A DNA stretch of 55,825 nucleotides from Candidatus Yanofskyibacteriota bacterium (GCA_016185505.1 JACPNL010000010.1:1-55825), one strand, 5' to 3'; counted from the first letter of the stretch, positions 1 through 7,803 are shown. Numbers and translations: made by a program. Notes: a model not told the origin generated them from the sequence alone.

Positions 1-442
1 AGGCGGGTTCATCAACTTCTTCTGTCTCGTCGTCTTCCCGCCCAAAAGTTGGGCGAGGCTCGCCCGCCTTTGGCGAGGCGGCTTCATTTAAATCGTCGTC
101 TAAGTCGTCGGCTTGGACGGCAACGGGAATAGCAACCGGCCTCTTCGGCTCAACGCGAGAAACAGCCCCGGCACGGTGGTGTTCAGTTTTGGTTGACAGC
201 ACGTCAAAGTTATATTTCTTCGCTAGCTCATTTACCTTTGGATTTGAACATAAAAAGGAGATAGATTTGTCCGAGTTCTTGGCTTCGTCCGCCAGTACTA
301 CAAAATGCTCCTCTGGCTTGAATGCTCTGGTCTGTTTAGGCAACACAAACACGACTTCCGAAGCGTCGGTTTCTTTAACGATATCCAAAAGTTCCTCAAA
401 TTTATCGTCTTTCAGAACATTGATAATTTTCGTCGCGCCCAT
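1..442 (-). CDS. Partial hypothetical protein, 3' end beyond window
   Basis: This reading frame is missing from the ORF track because it runs off the left edge. It opens at the ATG complementary to 440-442 (MGATKIINVLKDDKF) and stays open to base 1, about 147 residues. The first ~95 residues look like a folded alpha/beta domain (SEVVFVLPKQTRAFKPEEHF). The rest is acidic and low-complexity (DDLDDDLNEA, DDETEEVDEP). Two small GC-rich hairpins near bases 43-86 encode ASPKAGEPRPTFGRE and look like an in-frame repeat insertion. It lies 12 bp downstream of dus on the same strand, so the two are probably co-transcribed. I do not recognise the family. The + strand ORF 189-449 is its shadow. Confidence 0.7.
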   Translation of the reverse strand, partial: MGATKIINVLKDDKFEELLDIVKETDASEVVFVLPKQTRAFKPEEHFVVLADEAKNSDKSISFLCSNPKVNELAKKYNFDVLSTKTEHHRAGAVSRVEPKRPVAIPVAVQADDLDDDLNEAASPKAGEPRPTFGREDDETEEVDEPA

Positions 443-454
443 ATATTAAATGTA

Positions 455-1453
455 TCACAACTGATTTTGTAAAATATCAACAACCTCTTTTTTATTCTTG
501 ACGGTCATTAACTTAGCCCTTAATTCCTTCGCGCCGTCCCTGTCTGCCATGCCTGCCCTGCATGCGCAGGCATGGCAGACAGGGCAGGCAGGCCAACCAG
601 ATATATAAACCTTAAAAAACTTTTTCATCGTATCAAATCTTTTATCATCCCCCCATAATTTTTCAAAGTTATCTAAATGCTCTCTCAATAGTTCTATTCT
701 TTGTCCGGGTTTAATCTCCTTGATATCAACCTTTTCATTAAAAAACCAAGGATTGGCGAATATCCCTCGCCCGACCATAATACCATCGAGGCTATAGTCC
801 TTCGCTTTTTGTCTTGCGTCATCCATGTCGACGATATCTCCGTTGCCGATTATTAATGTTTTAGTATCTTTTGCCATTTCTGCCGCTTTGCCTATTTCTT
901 CCCAGTGGGCCGGAACTTGAGATATTTCTTTTCTTGTTCTACCGTGAACTATAATCGCGGCTAGTTCTGTTTCCAGTAAAATTGACACCCATTCCTTCGT
1001 GATTATTTTGTTATAACCGAGTCGTGTTTTAACCGAAACCGGTAAATCTCCCGCGCCTCTTTGGGTTTCTTTTACTATTTCTTGAGCCAGTTTATGATTC
1101 TTTATCAATGCTGCACCGGCGCCCTGCTTTTCAACGTTTCTATCCGGACAGCCCATATTTATATCTATGCCGTCAAATCCAAGCTCCCGCGCAAGTTGAG
1201 CGCATTTATAAAAATTCTCCGGCTTTGAACCAAAGAATTGAACGACAATCGGTTTCTCGGATTTTTCAAAATATAATTCTTTTTCAAATTTTGTTTTGTC
1301 GTGTAAGATTCCGTCGCAAGACAAAAACTCCGTATAAAAAACATTTGGCCGTCCGCACTTGGCGACTACTTTCCTGAAAGCCCAGTCGGTTACATTCGCC
1401 ATCGGCGCTAGGACAAAAAACGGCTTATTTAGTTTTTCCCAAAAATTTGACAT
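455..1453 (-). CDS. dus: tRNA-dihydrouridine synthase
   Basis: FMN-dependent reductase that turns uridine into dihydrouridine in the tRNA D-loop. Family motifs appear in order: APMANVTDWAFRK (FMN-binding start), DINMGCPDRNVEKQGAGAAL with the catalytic Cys, SVKTRLGY, IIVHGRTRKE, IIGNGDI and GIMVGRGIFANPWFF. The length of 332 residues is normal. Near the C-terminus, between VYISG and DGAKELRAKL, there are about 19 extra residues (WPACPVCHACACRAGMADR) encoded by a 47-bp palindrome at 538-584, an in-frame insertion that the enzyme apparently tolerates. The start at 1453 overlaps the 5' region of a small divergent gene. The protein family is certain; the subfamily (DusA, B or C) is not assigned. 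Confidence 0.93.
   Translation of the reverse strand: MSNFWEKLNKPFFVLAPMANVTDWAFRKVVAKCGRPNVFYTEFLSCDGILHDKTKFEKELYFEKSEKPIVVQFFGSKPENFYKCAQLARELGFDGIDINMGCPDRNVEKQGAGAALIKNHKLAQEIVKETQRGAGDLPVSVKTRLGYNKIITKEWVSILLETELAAIIVHGRTRKEISQVPAHWEEIGKAAEMAKDTKTLIIGNGDIVDMDDARQKAKDYSLDGIMVGRGIFANPWFFNEKVDIKEIKPGQRIELLREHLDNFEKLWGDDKRFDTMKKFFKVYISGWPACPVCHACACRAGMADRDGAKELRAKLMTVKNKKEVVDILQNQL
538..584. repeat. Palindromic element inserted in frame in dus
   Basis: An inverted repeat with perfect 19-bp arms (CCCTGTCTGCCATGCCTGC and its complement) around a 9-base loop. It lies wholly inside the dus coding sequence and keeps the frame. The Cys/Ala-rich peptide it encodes is foreign to Dus proteins. Confidence 0.85.
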
Positions 1454-1514
1454 GTCTAATGTGCATATGCTATCTTCAGAAGGGAAGATTTACAACAAGA
1501 ATAAGGACACGGAA

Positions 1515-1724
1515 ATGGACACGGAAATGTCAGACCCGGCAGATATTGTAGAACTGCGCAGAAAGGTTGAAGAAGAGATCAAAGATCATCCAAAATGGTG
1601 CGGTCCTAATTGTAAGCCGGGTAATACATTCTTGCCCTATGCATATCGCCAGGCGCGGCTGGTTCATGGACACAGCGCCAAAACAGTCCAAGACAATTAC
1701 GATCTCTGTCATATATTCAGATAA
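1515..1724 (+). CDS. Small hypothetical protein
   Basis: A short gene of about 69 residues, divergent from dus and followed directly by a strong terminator, which argues that it is expressed. ATG 1515 is preferred because AAGGA lies 8 bases upstream. The track start at 1359 lies inside dus, and ATG 1452 is a weaker alternative. The product is charged, with a helical N-terminus (DIVELRRKVEEEIKDHP) and a cysteine pair in CGPNC. I do not recognise it. Possibly a zinc-binding small protein, but two cysteines alone do not show that. Confidence 0.55.
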   Translation: MDTEMSDPADIVELRRKVEEEIKDHPKWCGPNCKPGNTFLPYAYRQARLVHGHSAKTVQDNYDLCHIFR

Positions 1725-1742
1725 GCCCCTTCGGGCTTTTTT
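1723..1742 (+). terminator. Rho-independent terminator
   Basis: AAGCCC/GGGCTT stem with a CTTC loop followed by six T, directly after the stop codon of the small gene. Confidence 0.85.
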
Positions 1743-1753
1743 GTTTCGACATC

Positions 1754-1781
1754 ATTCTCAAATTCTTGAGAATTTGAGAAT
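1754..1781. repeat. Palindrome at the 3' end of alaS
   Basis: ATTCTCAAATTCT and its complement separated by two bases, between the terminator of the small gene and the alaS stop. It may also end alaS transcription. Confidence 0.6.
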
Positions 1782-1784
1782 AGA

Positions 1785-3665
1785 TTATTCCACAGTTGCC
1801 CGAATTCGGCGGATTCCGGCGCTTACGGATTCTTCTTTGGTTATTTTGAACTTGCCTATCTCGGCAGTGTTTGAAACATGAGGTCCTCCGCACAATTCTT
1901 TAGAAAAGAATTGTCCTGAGCTGGTCGAATTAGAGAGTTCGCGGTTAAACGGCTCAACGGCTTTATCCGTTGAGCCGTTTATTGAATTATCGGTTGTTTT
2001 GGGACCGATCGTATAAACTGTTACGCGATCAGGATATTTTTCTTTGAAAAACGCTAAAGCGCCTGATTTTATCGCATCTTCATAAGACATTTCGGTTTTA
2101 GTAACCGGCAGTTCTTTTTTTACAGCATCGTTAACCATATCCTCTACTTGCTTGAGTTCCTCGAGTGTTAATTTACGCGGGAATGTGAAATCAAACCTCA
2201 ACCGTTCCGGGGTTATATCAGAGCCCTGCTGTTTCACCTCTTCTCCAAGAATTTTTCTCAATGCTGCGTGAAGCAAATGTGTAGCGGTATGAAGACGGGT
2301 TTTCTTTTTCATCTCTTCGGCATTGGCGGCGGTCAAATCCCCTTCCGTTATCATGCCATGTCCACCAAATTTTTTCTCCGCTCCGGCGCGGGATATTTCT
2401 TGATGTTTTCTAAATTCCTCATCGAAATTCTCACGAGAAAGCTCTGTTGTTTTTTCTTTTCCTAATTCTTTAATAACTTCAAAAGGTAGGCCGTAACTTT
2501 CGTATAGTTTAAAGGCGTTCTCGGCATTTACGGATGGCATCTTTCCAAGCTCCTTTAGCCCTTGAGATAATGTCTTTTCAAATTTTTCTTTTTCTCGGTC
2601 AAACTCATGAATTATTAAATCGGCATTCAGTTCGGGATAATATTGCCCATAGATCTCTAATATTTTCGCAAAAATATCATGCATTAAAGATAGGTCAGAC
2701 CTGTGGATAAACGACTTCGCAAGTCGTTTATCCACAGGTGGGGTGGATTGAGTGGCGGTATAAAAATAAGTTATCACTCTCCTCATTAGCCGGCGCAAAA
2801 CATAACCCTGCTCTTTGTTTGACGGCCTGACCCCGTCGGTGATAAGAAATGCGATGGCCCGTGAATGGTCGGCGATAATTCTTTTAGCTCTAATATCTAA
2901 CTCCGAGGGCGCGAGTTTGATTATCGGTTCCAAAAGATCCGTTTCAAAAATATTTTTAACTCCCTGTACAACCATAGCAAGACGCTCTAATCCCATACCG
3001 GTGTCTATGCCAGCTGGTTTTAAGTGTTTAAATTTTGAAGGGTCGGTTTCTTTGAGCATTTGCTCTCTATTCCCTTTATAATAAAATTCGTTGAAGACGA
3101 TATTCCAAATCTCAACTCCGTCCACATATATTTCTGTTGTCGGACCGCATGGACCCTCATTCCCGGTCGGGCCCCAGGTGTTATCCTCAATACCCATTTT
3201 CTTAACCTCAATTGCGACGTTGTTGTTTTTAGCTATTTCTTTCCATATCAATTCTGATTCTTCATCTGCGGGCATACCTTCCGAACCGCTGAAAACAGAA
3301 ACGTAGTCAACCTTGAGTCCCAGTTCTTTTGTAATAAATTCGTATGCCCAAGTGATGGATGCTTCTTTCCAATACCCACCAAAAGAAAAATTGCCAAGCA
3401 TTTCGAAAAAAGTGAGATGTGATTCGTCTCCAACTTCGTCTATGTCCGAAGTTCGCATTGATTTCTGAATTGAAACAGTATTCAAGGAACCGAAATCCTT
3501 CATCGCGTCGGCCTCGCCGGTATAGTAGGGCTTGAACTGTTGCATTCCGGCGGTTGTGAAAAGCACCGACGGATCAGTTGGCAAAAGAGAAGATGACTCC
3601 ACCCACTTATGGTTTCTCTTCTCAAAAAAATCTTTAAATTTTTTACGTATCTTTTGATGTGTCAT
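1785..3665 (-). CDS. alaS: Alanyl-tRNA synthetase, short form
   Basis: Charges tRNA-Ala. The N-terminal class II catalytic core is clear (FTTAGMQQFKPYYTG, HLTFFEMLGNFSFGGYWK, GPTGNEGPCGPTTE). It is followed by the tRNA-recognition helices and the editing domain with zinc-ligand motifs HTATHLLH and ELCGGPH. It stops soon after the editing domain at 626 residues, against about 870 in E. coli, so the C-terminal C-Ala/DHHA1 region is absent. The gene carries foreign in-frame stretches: PPVDKRLAKSFIHR from the 41-bp DnaA-box palindrome at 2699-2739, and a block near the C-terminus (GSTDKAVEPFNRELSN then STSSGQFF) from a 34-bp palindrome, a CTTCGA-type word and another small palindrome. Start: the ATG complementary to 3663-3665. 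Confidence 0.95.
   Translation of the reverse strand: MTHQKIRKKFKDFFEKRNHKWVESSSLLPTDPSVLFTTAGMQQFKPYYTGEADAMKDFGSLNTVSIQKSMRTSDIDEVGDESHLTFFEMLGNFSFGGYWKEASITWAYEFITKELGLKVDYVSVFSGSEGMPADEESELIWKEIAKNNNVAIEVKKMGIEDNTWGPTGNEGPCGPTTEIYVDGVEIWNIVFNEFYYKGNREQMLKETDPSKFKHLKPAGIDTGMGLERLAMVVQGVKNIFETDLLEPIIKLAPSELDIRAKRIIADHSRAIAFLITDGVRPSNKEQGYVLRRLMRRVITYFYTATQSTPPVDKRLAKSFIHRSDLSLMHDIFAKILEIYGQYYPELNADLIIHEFDREKEKFEKTLSQGLKELGKMPSVNAENAFKLYESYGLPFEVIKELGKEKTTELSRENFDEEFRKHQEISRAGAEKKFGGHGMITEGDLTAANAEEMKKKTRLHTATHLLHAALRKILGEEVKQQGSDITPERLRFDFTFPRKLTLEELKQVEDMVNDAVKKELPVTKTEMSYEDAIKSGALAFFKEKYPDRVTVYTIGPKTTDNSINGSTDKAVEPFNRELSNSTSSGQFFSKELCGGPHVSNTAEIGKFKITKEESVSAGIRRIRATVE
1892..1914. repeat. 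Small palindrome within alaS
   Basis: ACAATTCTTT / AAAGAATTGT arms with a 3-base loop, next to a TCCTGAGCTGGTCGAA word. Together they add residues just before the conserved FSKELCGGPH. Confidence 0.6.
1947..1980. repeat. Palindrome within alaS editing domain
   Basis: Perfect 14-bp arms (AAACGGCTCAACGG) around a 6-base loop, in frame. It encodes part of the extra STDKAVEPF stretch that interrupts the editing domain before the zinc-binding CGGPH motif. Confidence 0.75.
2699..2739. repeat. DnaA-box palindrome inserted in frame in alaS
   Basis: 19-bp perfect arms around a 3-base loop (CGC). Each arm holds TTATCCACA, the consensus DnaA box, in opposed orientation. Near-identical copies lie at 20371-20409 and 21188-21230 in mnmA. 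Confidence 0.9.
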
Positions 3666-3702
3666 AAATTAAATATATCAAAACCTTGTCACTTCAACAA
3701 AC

Positions 3703-3744
3703 AATGTTTCCTAAAACTATCATATGATAGTTTTAGGAAACATT
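3703..3744. repeat. Perfect 42-bp loopless palindrome
   Basis: Two 21-bp arms meet without a loop at ATCATATGAT, upstream of alaS. A second palindrome with the same length and centre but different arms lies at 46905-46946. Confidence 0.85.
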
Positions 3745-3785
3745 TCAAACTGTTTAATTTCGAATTTCGAATAAAGTCAAATAAA

Positions 3786-3808
3786 ATAAGAGCCGTAATG
3801 GCTCTTAT
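3786..3808 (-). terminator. Rho-independent terminator
   Basis: AAGAGCC / GGCTCTT hairpin followed on the minus strand by ATTTTATTT. It overlaps the stop codon of the 3805-5181 gene. Confidence 0.8.
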
Positions 3809-5181
3809 GCTAACTTTTCCAGAGTCAACATCTGTGTAAGGGTTGATGGAACTTTGGCCTTTCGCAGGACGTCGCCGAAGTGCGAGGTCAGCCCCACGTT
3901 TCCGCAGACCCGGATGCCGAGGTTCTCCGCCTGCGCCCGCAAGGTCAGCTCCCGGAGCGCTTCCAGGCCGGCTTCGGTATGGAACGTCAGCCAGTCCTTG
4001 GGGATTCCGGGATAGATAATGTTGCCGGCTGTTGCCGTTCTGCCGCGGTGCAACTGGACAACCCAGGCAAGACGGCCGTCGTAGACCCATTCAAAACGGG
4101 CCGGGCCGAGCTTCTCCTGGATCCTCTCGTGTAGGAAGGTAACTTCCCCCTGCACTTGGCTTGGCAGAGCTTCCGGCGCCCTATCGCCAGTCATGAACTT
4201 GTCACCATAACCTCGGCATCCTTCCAGAACCAAATTGTCTGTACTGTCGGTGATGGCCGAGCCGGAGTAGTGCGCTTTCAGGCCGTGCTGGATGATGATT
4301 GCCGCGATCTTACTGTTGTCGGGGTCGTCTTCCTGCATGATGGCGAAGGGGTCTTTCCAGCCGCGGATGGTCTGGAACTTGCCCGGGGTCTGGATCTTGG
4401 GAACGGTCCTGACCCAGTCGGGTTCCTCGCTGTGGATCTTCTTGCCGAAGTTGAACAACGGGATCATCCGGCTGACAACGGTCGTGTACGGGACCGGCAA
4501 GCCGATGACGGCAGCCATGAGCAGGCCATAGGCCTTGTCGCCCATCGCAGAACTCATTCTGTTGGGCCATTCAATTTCGGGAGCAGGCGGCAGAAGCGCG
4601 GGGTCATAGTCCTCGGCCTGCCAGATGATTTGCTTTTCCTGGGCATAGCCGACACGATGCGGATGCACCGAGAACTCCACTCGGTGTGTGCTGGTGAACG
4701 GCATGTGGAACGGGAATCCGTAGACGGCCTTGATGAGGTCAAAGCCGATAGTCCTCGGTAATCTCATGCATCCGGCTTTTTCCACACACCTGGGTGTGTC
4801 GCCGGGCGCGCCTTCCATCAGGTTGCCGAAGAGAACTCCCGAGAAGCCGCCGTCATCAATGCGAACGTTCTCGTTCACGATAACGTAAAGGCCTTGACTA
4901 AGAAATCCTTCAATCATGCCTTTCGCCTCAAGAACGTCGTTGAGGTTCATTTTGAAAGGATTTCCGTCGGGCTTGTCGAGCAGGAACGTTCTGATGTTGA
5001 TCCTGCCGTTGCCGGACTTGGACATGAGGGTGTCCAGCGCCGTATTGACGTCGTTGAACACCTGGTCGGGACTGGTCCCGTTTATGCGCGAGAACCTCTG
5101 GCCTTCAGGGCCGAAGCTCACGAACTGGGCGACGTTGCCGCCTTCTTGGGCGAGTTTGTCGAGAACTTCATCTTTGAACAC
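3805..5181 (-). CDS. GC-rich protein with PEP synthase/PPDK-like ATP-grasp half
   Basis: 458 residues from a GTG start with GAGG upstream, its own promoter and its own terminator. The C-terminal ~250 residues follow the order of the pyruvate,phosphate dikinase/PEP synthase nucleotide-binding domain: IGLPVPYTTV, then IIIQHGLKAHYSGSAITD with LEGCRGYGDKFMTGD (compare the SG.. and E..GLGE..V.G segments of PEP synthase), then FEWVYDGRLAWVVQLHRG (compare EW..DG.L..VQ.RP). No swivelling His domain or PEP-binding barrel follows, so it cannot be a full PPDK. The N-terminal ~200 residues are unrecognised. GC content is far above the neighbours, suggesting transfer. Function unknown; the family link is by motif reading only. 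Confidence 0.55.
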   Translation of the reverse strand: MFKDEVLDKLAQEGGNVAQFVSFGPEGQRFSRINGTSPDQVFNDVNTALDTLMSKSGNGRINIRTFLLDKPDGNPFKMNLNDVLEAKGMIEGFLSQGLYVIVNENVRIDDGGFSGVLFGNLMEGAPGDTPRCVEKAGCMRLPRTIGFDLIKAVYGFPFHMPFTSTHRVEFSVHPHRVGYAQEKQIIWQAEDYDPALLPPAPEIEWPNRMSSAMGDKAYGLLMAAVIGLPVPYTTVVSRMIPLFNFGKKIHSEEPDWVRTVPKIQTPGKFQTIRGWKDPFAIMQEDDPDNSKIAAIIIQHGLKAHYSGSAITDSTDNLVLEGCRGYGDKFMTGDRAPEALPSQVQGEVTFLHERIQEKLGPARFEWVYDGRLAWVVQLHRGRTATAGNIIYPGIPKDWLTFHTEAGLEALRELTLRAQAENLGIRVCGNVGLTSHFGDVLRKAKVPSTLTQMLTLEKLA

Positions 5182-5213
5182 AATATCCTCTGTTGTTAAA
5201 AATCGTTGGACAA

Positions 5214-5241
5214 ATTATACTAAAGAAGCGTTGACAGTCAA
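5214..5241 (-). promoter_or_regulatory. Sigma-70-type promoter
   Basis: On the minus strand TTGACT, 16 bases, TATAAT, about 30 bases ahead of the GTG start of the PPDK-like gene. Confidence 0.75.
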
Positions 5242-5263
5242 ATAAAAACGGCTAGTTAGCCGT
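5240..5263 (-). terminator. Terminator after the thioredoxin-like gene
   Basis: ACGGCTA / TAGCCGT hairpin followed on the minus strand by TTTTTATTT. The T tract abuts the promoter of the next gene. Between it and the stop at 5376 there is only AT-rich sequence and a small palindrome (TTTCAGCGATCGCTGAAA). Confidence 0.75.
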
Positions 5264-5375
5264 GTTCTAATCACTGATTGCAGATTTCAGCGATCGCTGA
5301 AAAATGCAATTATATTTTTTTCAAACTTCGAATTCGTATAATTCAATTTCTCCATTTCTTAATTTCTAAATATCT

Positions 5376-5636
5376 CTATTTCTTTTCTACCGCCCACGTT
5401 TTTAATTCCTCGTAAGTCGCCTCGCCGCAGATGGTCTTTTGAGTGTCGGTGTTCACAAAAAATGGTACGCCCATACAAATACCTCGGGCTTCGTCGGCCC
5501 ATTTTTTCTCATTGCTCTCGTCGTGCCAGACCTCCATTCGCTGAACTTTAACCCCAAGCTCCTGTTCCAGCTTGTCTATAAGCGGCTCCATCTTTTGGCA
5601 ATGGCCGCATTCTTTACCGTAGAATTCCATTAACAT
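5376..5636 (-). CDS. Small thioredoxin/glutaredoxin-fold protein
   Basis: 86 residues in a minimal thioredoxin-fold layout. A beta strand (LMEFYG) leads to the redox motif CGHC, followed by a helix (KMEPLIDKLEQELG), a second strand (VQRMEVW), and a GVPFF segment with the cis-Pro expected near the active site. A third cysteine lies in GEATYE context (KTICGEA). It probably acts as a small cytosolic disulfide exchanger. It is too short to be classical TrxA (~105 aa). It has its own terminator and is not tightly linked to a partner gene. Confidence 0.75.
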   Translation of the reverse strand: MLMEFYGKECGHCQKMEPLIDKLEQELGVKVQRMEVWHDESNEKKWADEARGICMGVPFFVNTDTQKTICGEATYEELKTWAVEKK

Positions 5637-5745
5637 GTTTCAAATTTAAAATTTAAAAATCAAAATTAAAAATGACAGTTTAAAATTCAAAATGATTTAG
5701 ATTTAAAATTTTAACATTTTTCATTGTCATTTTCCATTTTAATAT

Positions 5746-5774
5746 TTGCATTTTACATTATCTAACGCTATTAT
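5746..5774 (+). promoter_or_regulatory. Predicted promoter of the deaminase gene
   Basis: TTGCAT, 17 bases, TATTAT. The 5637-5830 spacer is otherwise AT-rich words (runs of AAATTTAAAA and TTCAAA) and a CTTCGA-type repeat. Confidence 0.5.
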
Positions 5775-5800
5775 ACCACCCAATAGTTTTTTGAAAAAGT

Positions 5801-5822
5801 CCTTCGATAAACTCAGGGCAAG
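5801..5822. repeat. CTTCGATAAACTCAGGG-type repeat word
   Basis: CCTTCGATAAACTCAGGGCA followed by AGG. It lies just upstream of the deaminase start and joins directly into the AAGGAG ribosome-binding site. Related words occur in alaS, near the starts of other genes and at 46102-46125. Confidence 0.6.
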
Positions 5823-5830
5823 GAGCAACT

Positions 5831-6943
5831 ATGCCAGTGATGAAACACAGGCACCTTGATGGCGATAGAACGATGGTTGAGGCAATGCCTCTTCTTCATT
5901 CCGCAACCCACGACGATTTTTTATTGAAGGCATATCCTTTCGATACGAACCGGTGGTCTGGTCACGCCGAAGCAATATCCCATTGGTTTTTGGAAGGCGG
6001 ACTTCATAAGAACTTAGTCGAAAAATTCAAAGTTACCACCGGCGTAATGCAGAATCCATTCACGATATTTTATGCGGTTAAAAATTTTGTTGTGATAAAC
6101 GGCAGACGAGGATTTTGCGGCGAATTTATAATTGCGCCGCAATATCATGTTTTTGGAGACGCCTGCTGTCCGCAAGGAACGCTTACAGAAAAAGATGTAA
6201 TGAATATTGTGATAAAAGGCATTAAGGCGGGCGAAAAGCAACTGAAAAAAGAGGGCGTGAACACTACGTTTAATGTCTGGTGGGGAATCGGAAGAGAGGT
6301 CTCTCCGGAGGAAGCAGTACGCCTTACTCGAGTAGCGCTGGAGTACGACCCTGATGATGTTCTCGGCATATCACTTGTATGCCATGAACCAAGCGCTCCT
6401 CCGGAGAAATTTGTTGATGCTTTCCGACTCGCCAAAAGAGAAAAGCGGAAGACTGCTTGTCATGTTGAATGGGTTAAAGACAGAAAAGAAAATGAAAAAG
6501 ATACACCCGATAAAATACATAGAAATTTTCAGGAAGATTTGCCGCAACTAACTAAGAATTTAACGACAGCCATTTTTGATCTGGATGTTGACCAGATAGA
6601 CCATGGCTTTGGCCTTGCCGAAAACCCCGAACTCATGAAAGTTGTCGCCGATAAGGGCACAGTAGTTACGGTTTGCCCGGGTTCGCTTCTGACTACTCGG
6701 CTTATTAATAACATCAAAATGCTCAAGATAAGAGAAATGCTTGATGCCGGAATTTTACTTTGCTGGGATGTTGACGATGATATTTGTATGCCCGCTTACA
6801 ACCAACTGGAACAAATGTATAGAGAGGCCTATGCCAAACCGCCTTCAGCCGAAAACCTGGACCGTCTGAAAGAAGACCTTGATAAACTTGAAAGAAATGC
6901 CGAACTGGCATTATTTGGGAACAGAAAAGAACACAAGTGCTAA
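5831..6943 (+). CDS. Adenosine-deaminase-family amidohydrolase
   Basis: 370 residues with the metal-dependent TIM-barrel layout of adenosine/AMP deaminases. Seen are HRHLDGD near the N-terminus (compare H.HLDG, metal ligands), ISLVCHEPSAPP and an AFRLAKREKRKTACHVEW strand ending in the third metal-ligand His region (compare T.HAGE), and DQIDHGFGLAENPEL followed by TVVTVCPGSLLTT (compare RIGHG and EVCPTSN). CWDVDDDICMP stands where the catalytic DDP motif sits. The glutamate of HAGE appears as E in HVEW, so catalysis is plausible. Substrate is uncertain: adenosine, adenine or another purine. ATG 5831 has AAGGAG 6 bases upstream. Convergent with the next gene. Confidence 0.75.
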   Translation: MPVMKHRHLDGDRTMVEAMPLLHSATHDDFLLKAYPFDTNRWSGHAEAISHWFLEGGLHKNLVEKFKVTTGVMQNPFTIFYAVKNFVVINGRRGFCGEFIIAPQYHVFGDACCPQGTLTEKDVMNIVIKGIKAGEKQLKKEGVNTTFNVWWGIGREVSPEEAVRLTRVALEYDPDDVLGISLVCHEPSAPPEKFVDAFRLAKREKRKTACHVEWVKDRKENEKDTPDKIHRNFQEDLPQLTKNLTTAIFDLDVDQIDHGFGLAENPELMKVVADKGTVVTVCPGSLLTTRLINNIKMLKIREMLDAGILLCWDVDDDICMPAYNQLEQMYREAYAKPPSAENLDRLKEDLDKLERNAELALFGNRKEHKC

Positions 6944-6952
6944 AAAGAAAAT

Positions 6953-6973
6953 CCCCGCTTAAGGCGGGGTTAA
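6953..6973. terminator. Hairpin shared by convergent genes
   Basis: CCCCGC TTAAG GCGGGG followed by TTAATTATT. It lies between the stops of the deaminase gene (+) and the secreted protein gene (-). Confidence 0.75.
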
Positions 6974-7731
6974 TTATTGCATGCCGGAGCAATATTGTAT
7001 GGGTGCTGGAATTTACCTATATCATGATCATAGACCCACGAACTGTACCAATAAAAGCAATTTATTGGTACGGCAAAATCAATATTTTCGGGAGTACTTT
7101 CACGAGGCACATCGGATGTTCGATATAAACAAAGTTTAAAAGCCAGAGACGTGTTCTTGGCATTGTTATTCATATGAAACGCAACGCCCGGTATATCAGT
7201 GATATATAGCTTAGGATAACTTGGTTTTTCAATACCGTAGAATCTTTCTGTATTTCTACTGACGGACCCTCGTTTGGTATTCCACTTATAGTTGAAATGG
7301 CGTGATTGTGGAGTTGAAAAATATATAGGGTCTGTATCAATCGATTCAACCGTCCAATCTTTATAATTAAAAAAGGACATCTCGCCAAAGTTAATATGAA
7401 CAACTGATTTGGGAAATACTTCCCCGGTATCATGGGAATAATATTTGCACCCCTTAATAAACTGCACAAACGCATAATTCTCAAGATTTTCTACTGTATC
7501 AGTGGTATAATGAGCAAAAAACCGGGTCCCGTAATTCATGCCTCCGCCGACTAGAATCTCATAATCTTCGGCCAAATAGCGTATTTGTGTCAGGTCGCAT
7601 GTGTTTGTGGCGGCGCAGTCGGTGTTATTAAACACCTTCCCGGAACGACTGGTTATTCTTGGATTTCCGCCATATTGGGCCGTTACTGCAACTGACGCTA
7701 AAAGAAACAGCACCACAACAACTTGTTTCAT
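6970..7731 (-). CDS. Secreted hypothetical protein
   Basis: 253 residues starting with a clear signal peptide (MKQVVVVLFLLASVAVTAQ), so probably exported. The mature part is rich in aromatic residues and beta-prone stretches, with about six cysteines (DCAATNTCD, KGCKYY, FKLCLY, NCFYWY, APACNN) that could form disulfides outside the membrane. No catalytic motif was recognised. The gene ends in the shared terminator with the deaminase gene. The start codon follows a weak GAGA ribosome-binding site. Confidence 0.7.
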   Translation of the reverse strand: MKQVVVVLFLLASVAVTAQYGGNPRITSRSGKVFNNTDCAATNTCDLTQIRYLAEDYEILVGGGMNYGTRFFAHYTTDTVENLENYAFVQFIKGCKYYSHDTGEVFPKSVVHINFGEMSFFNYKDWTVESIDTDPIYFSTPQSRHFNYKWNTKRGSVSRNTERFYGIEKPSYPKLYITDIPGVAFHMNNNAKNTSLAFKLCLYRTSDVPRESTPENIDFAVPINCFYWYSSWVYDHDIGKFQHPYNIAPACNN

Positions 7732-7803
7732 TGTTTAATTCTCAAGGTGCAAACTATTTACAGTATAGATTCTCACAAATCATTCCGTTAAGCAACTCAA
7801 AAA

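Noticed and set aside
189-449. 86-residue + strand ORF at the left edge
   Set aside because: It is the shadow of the minus-strand partial gene 1-442, which has better protein character and follows dus in the same direction.
538-584. Rho-independent terminator inside dus
   Set aside because: The hairpin is perfect but lies within conserved coding sequence and has no T tract on either strand.
4156-4761. 201-residue + strand ORF inside the GC-rich gene
   Set aside because: High GC opens long frames on the opposite strand; the minus-strand frame has promoter, ribosome-binding site, terminator and ATP-grasp-like motifs.
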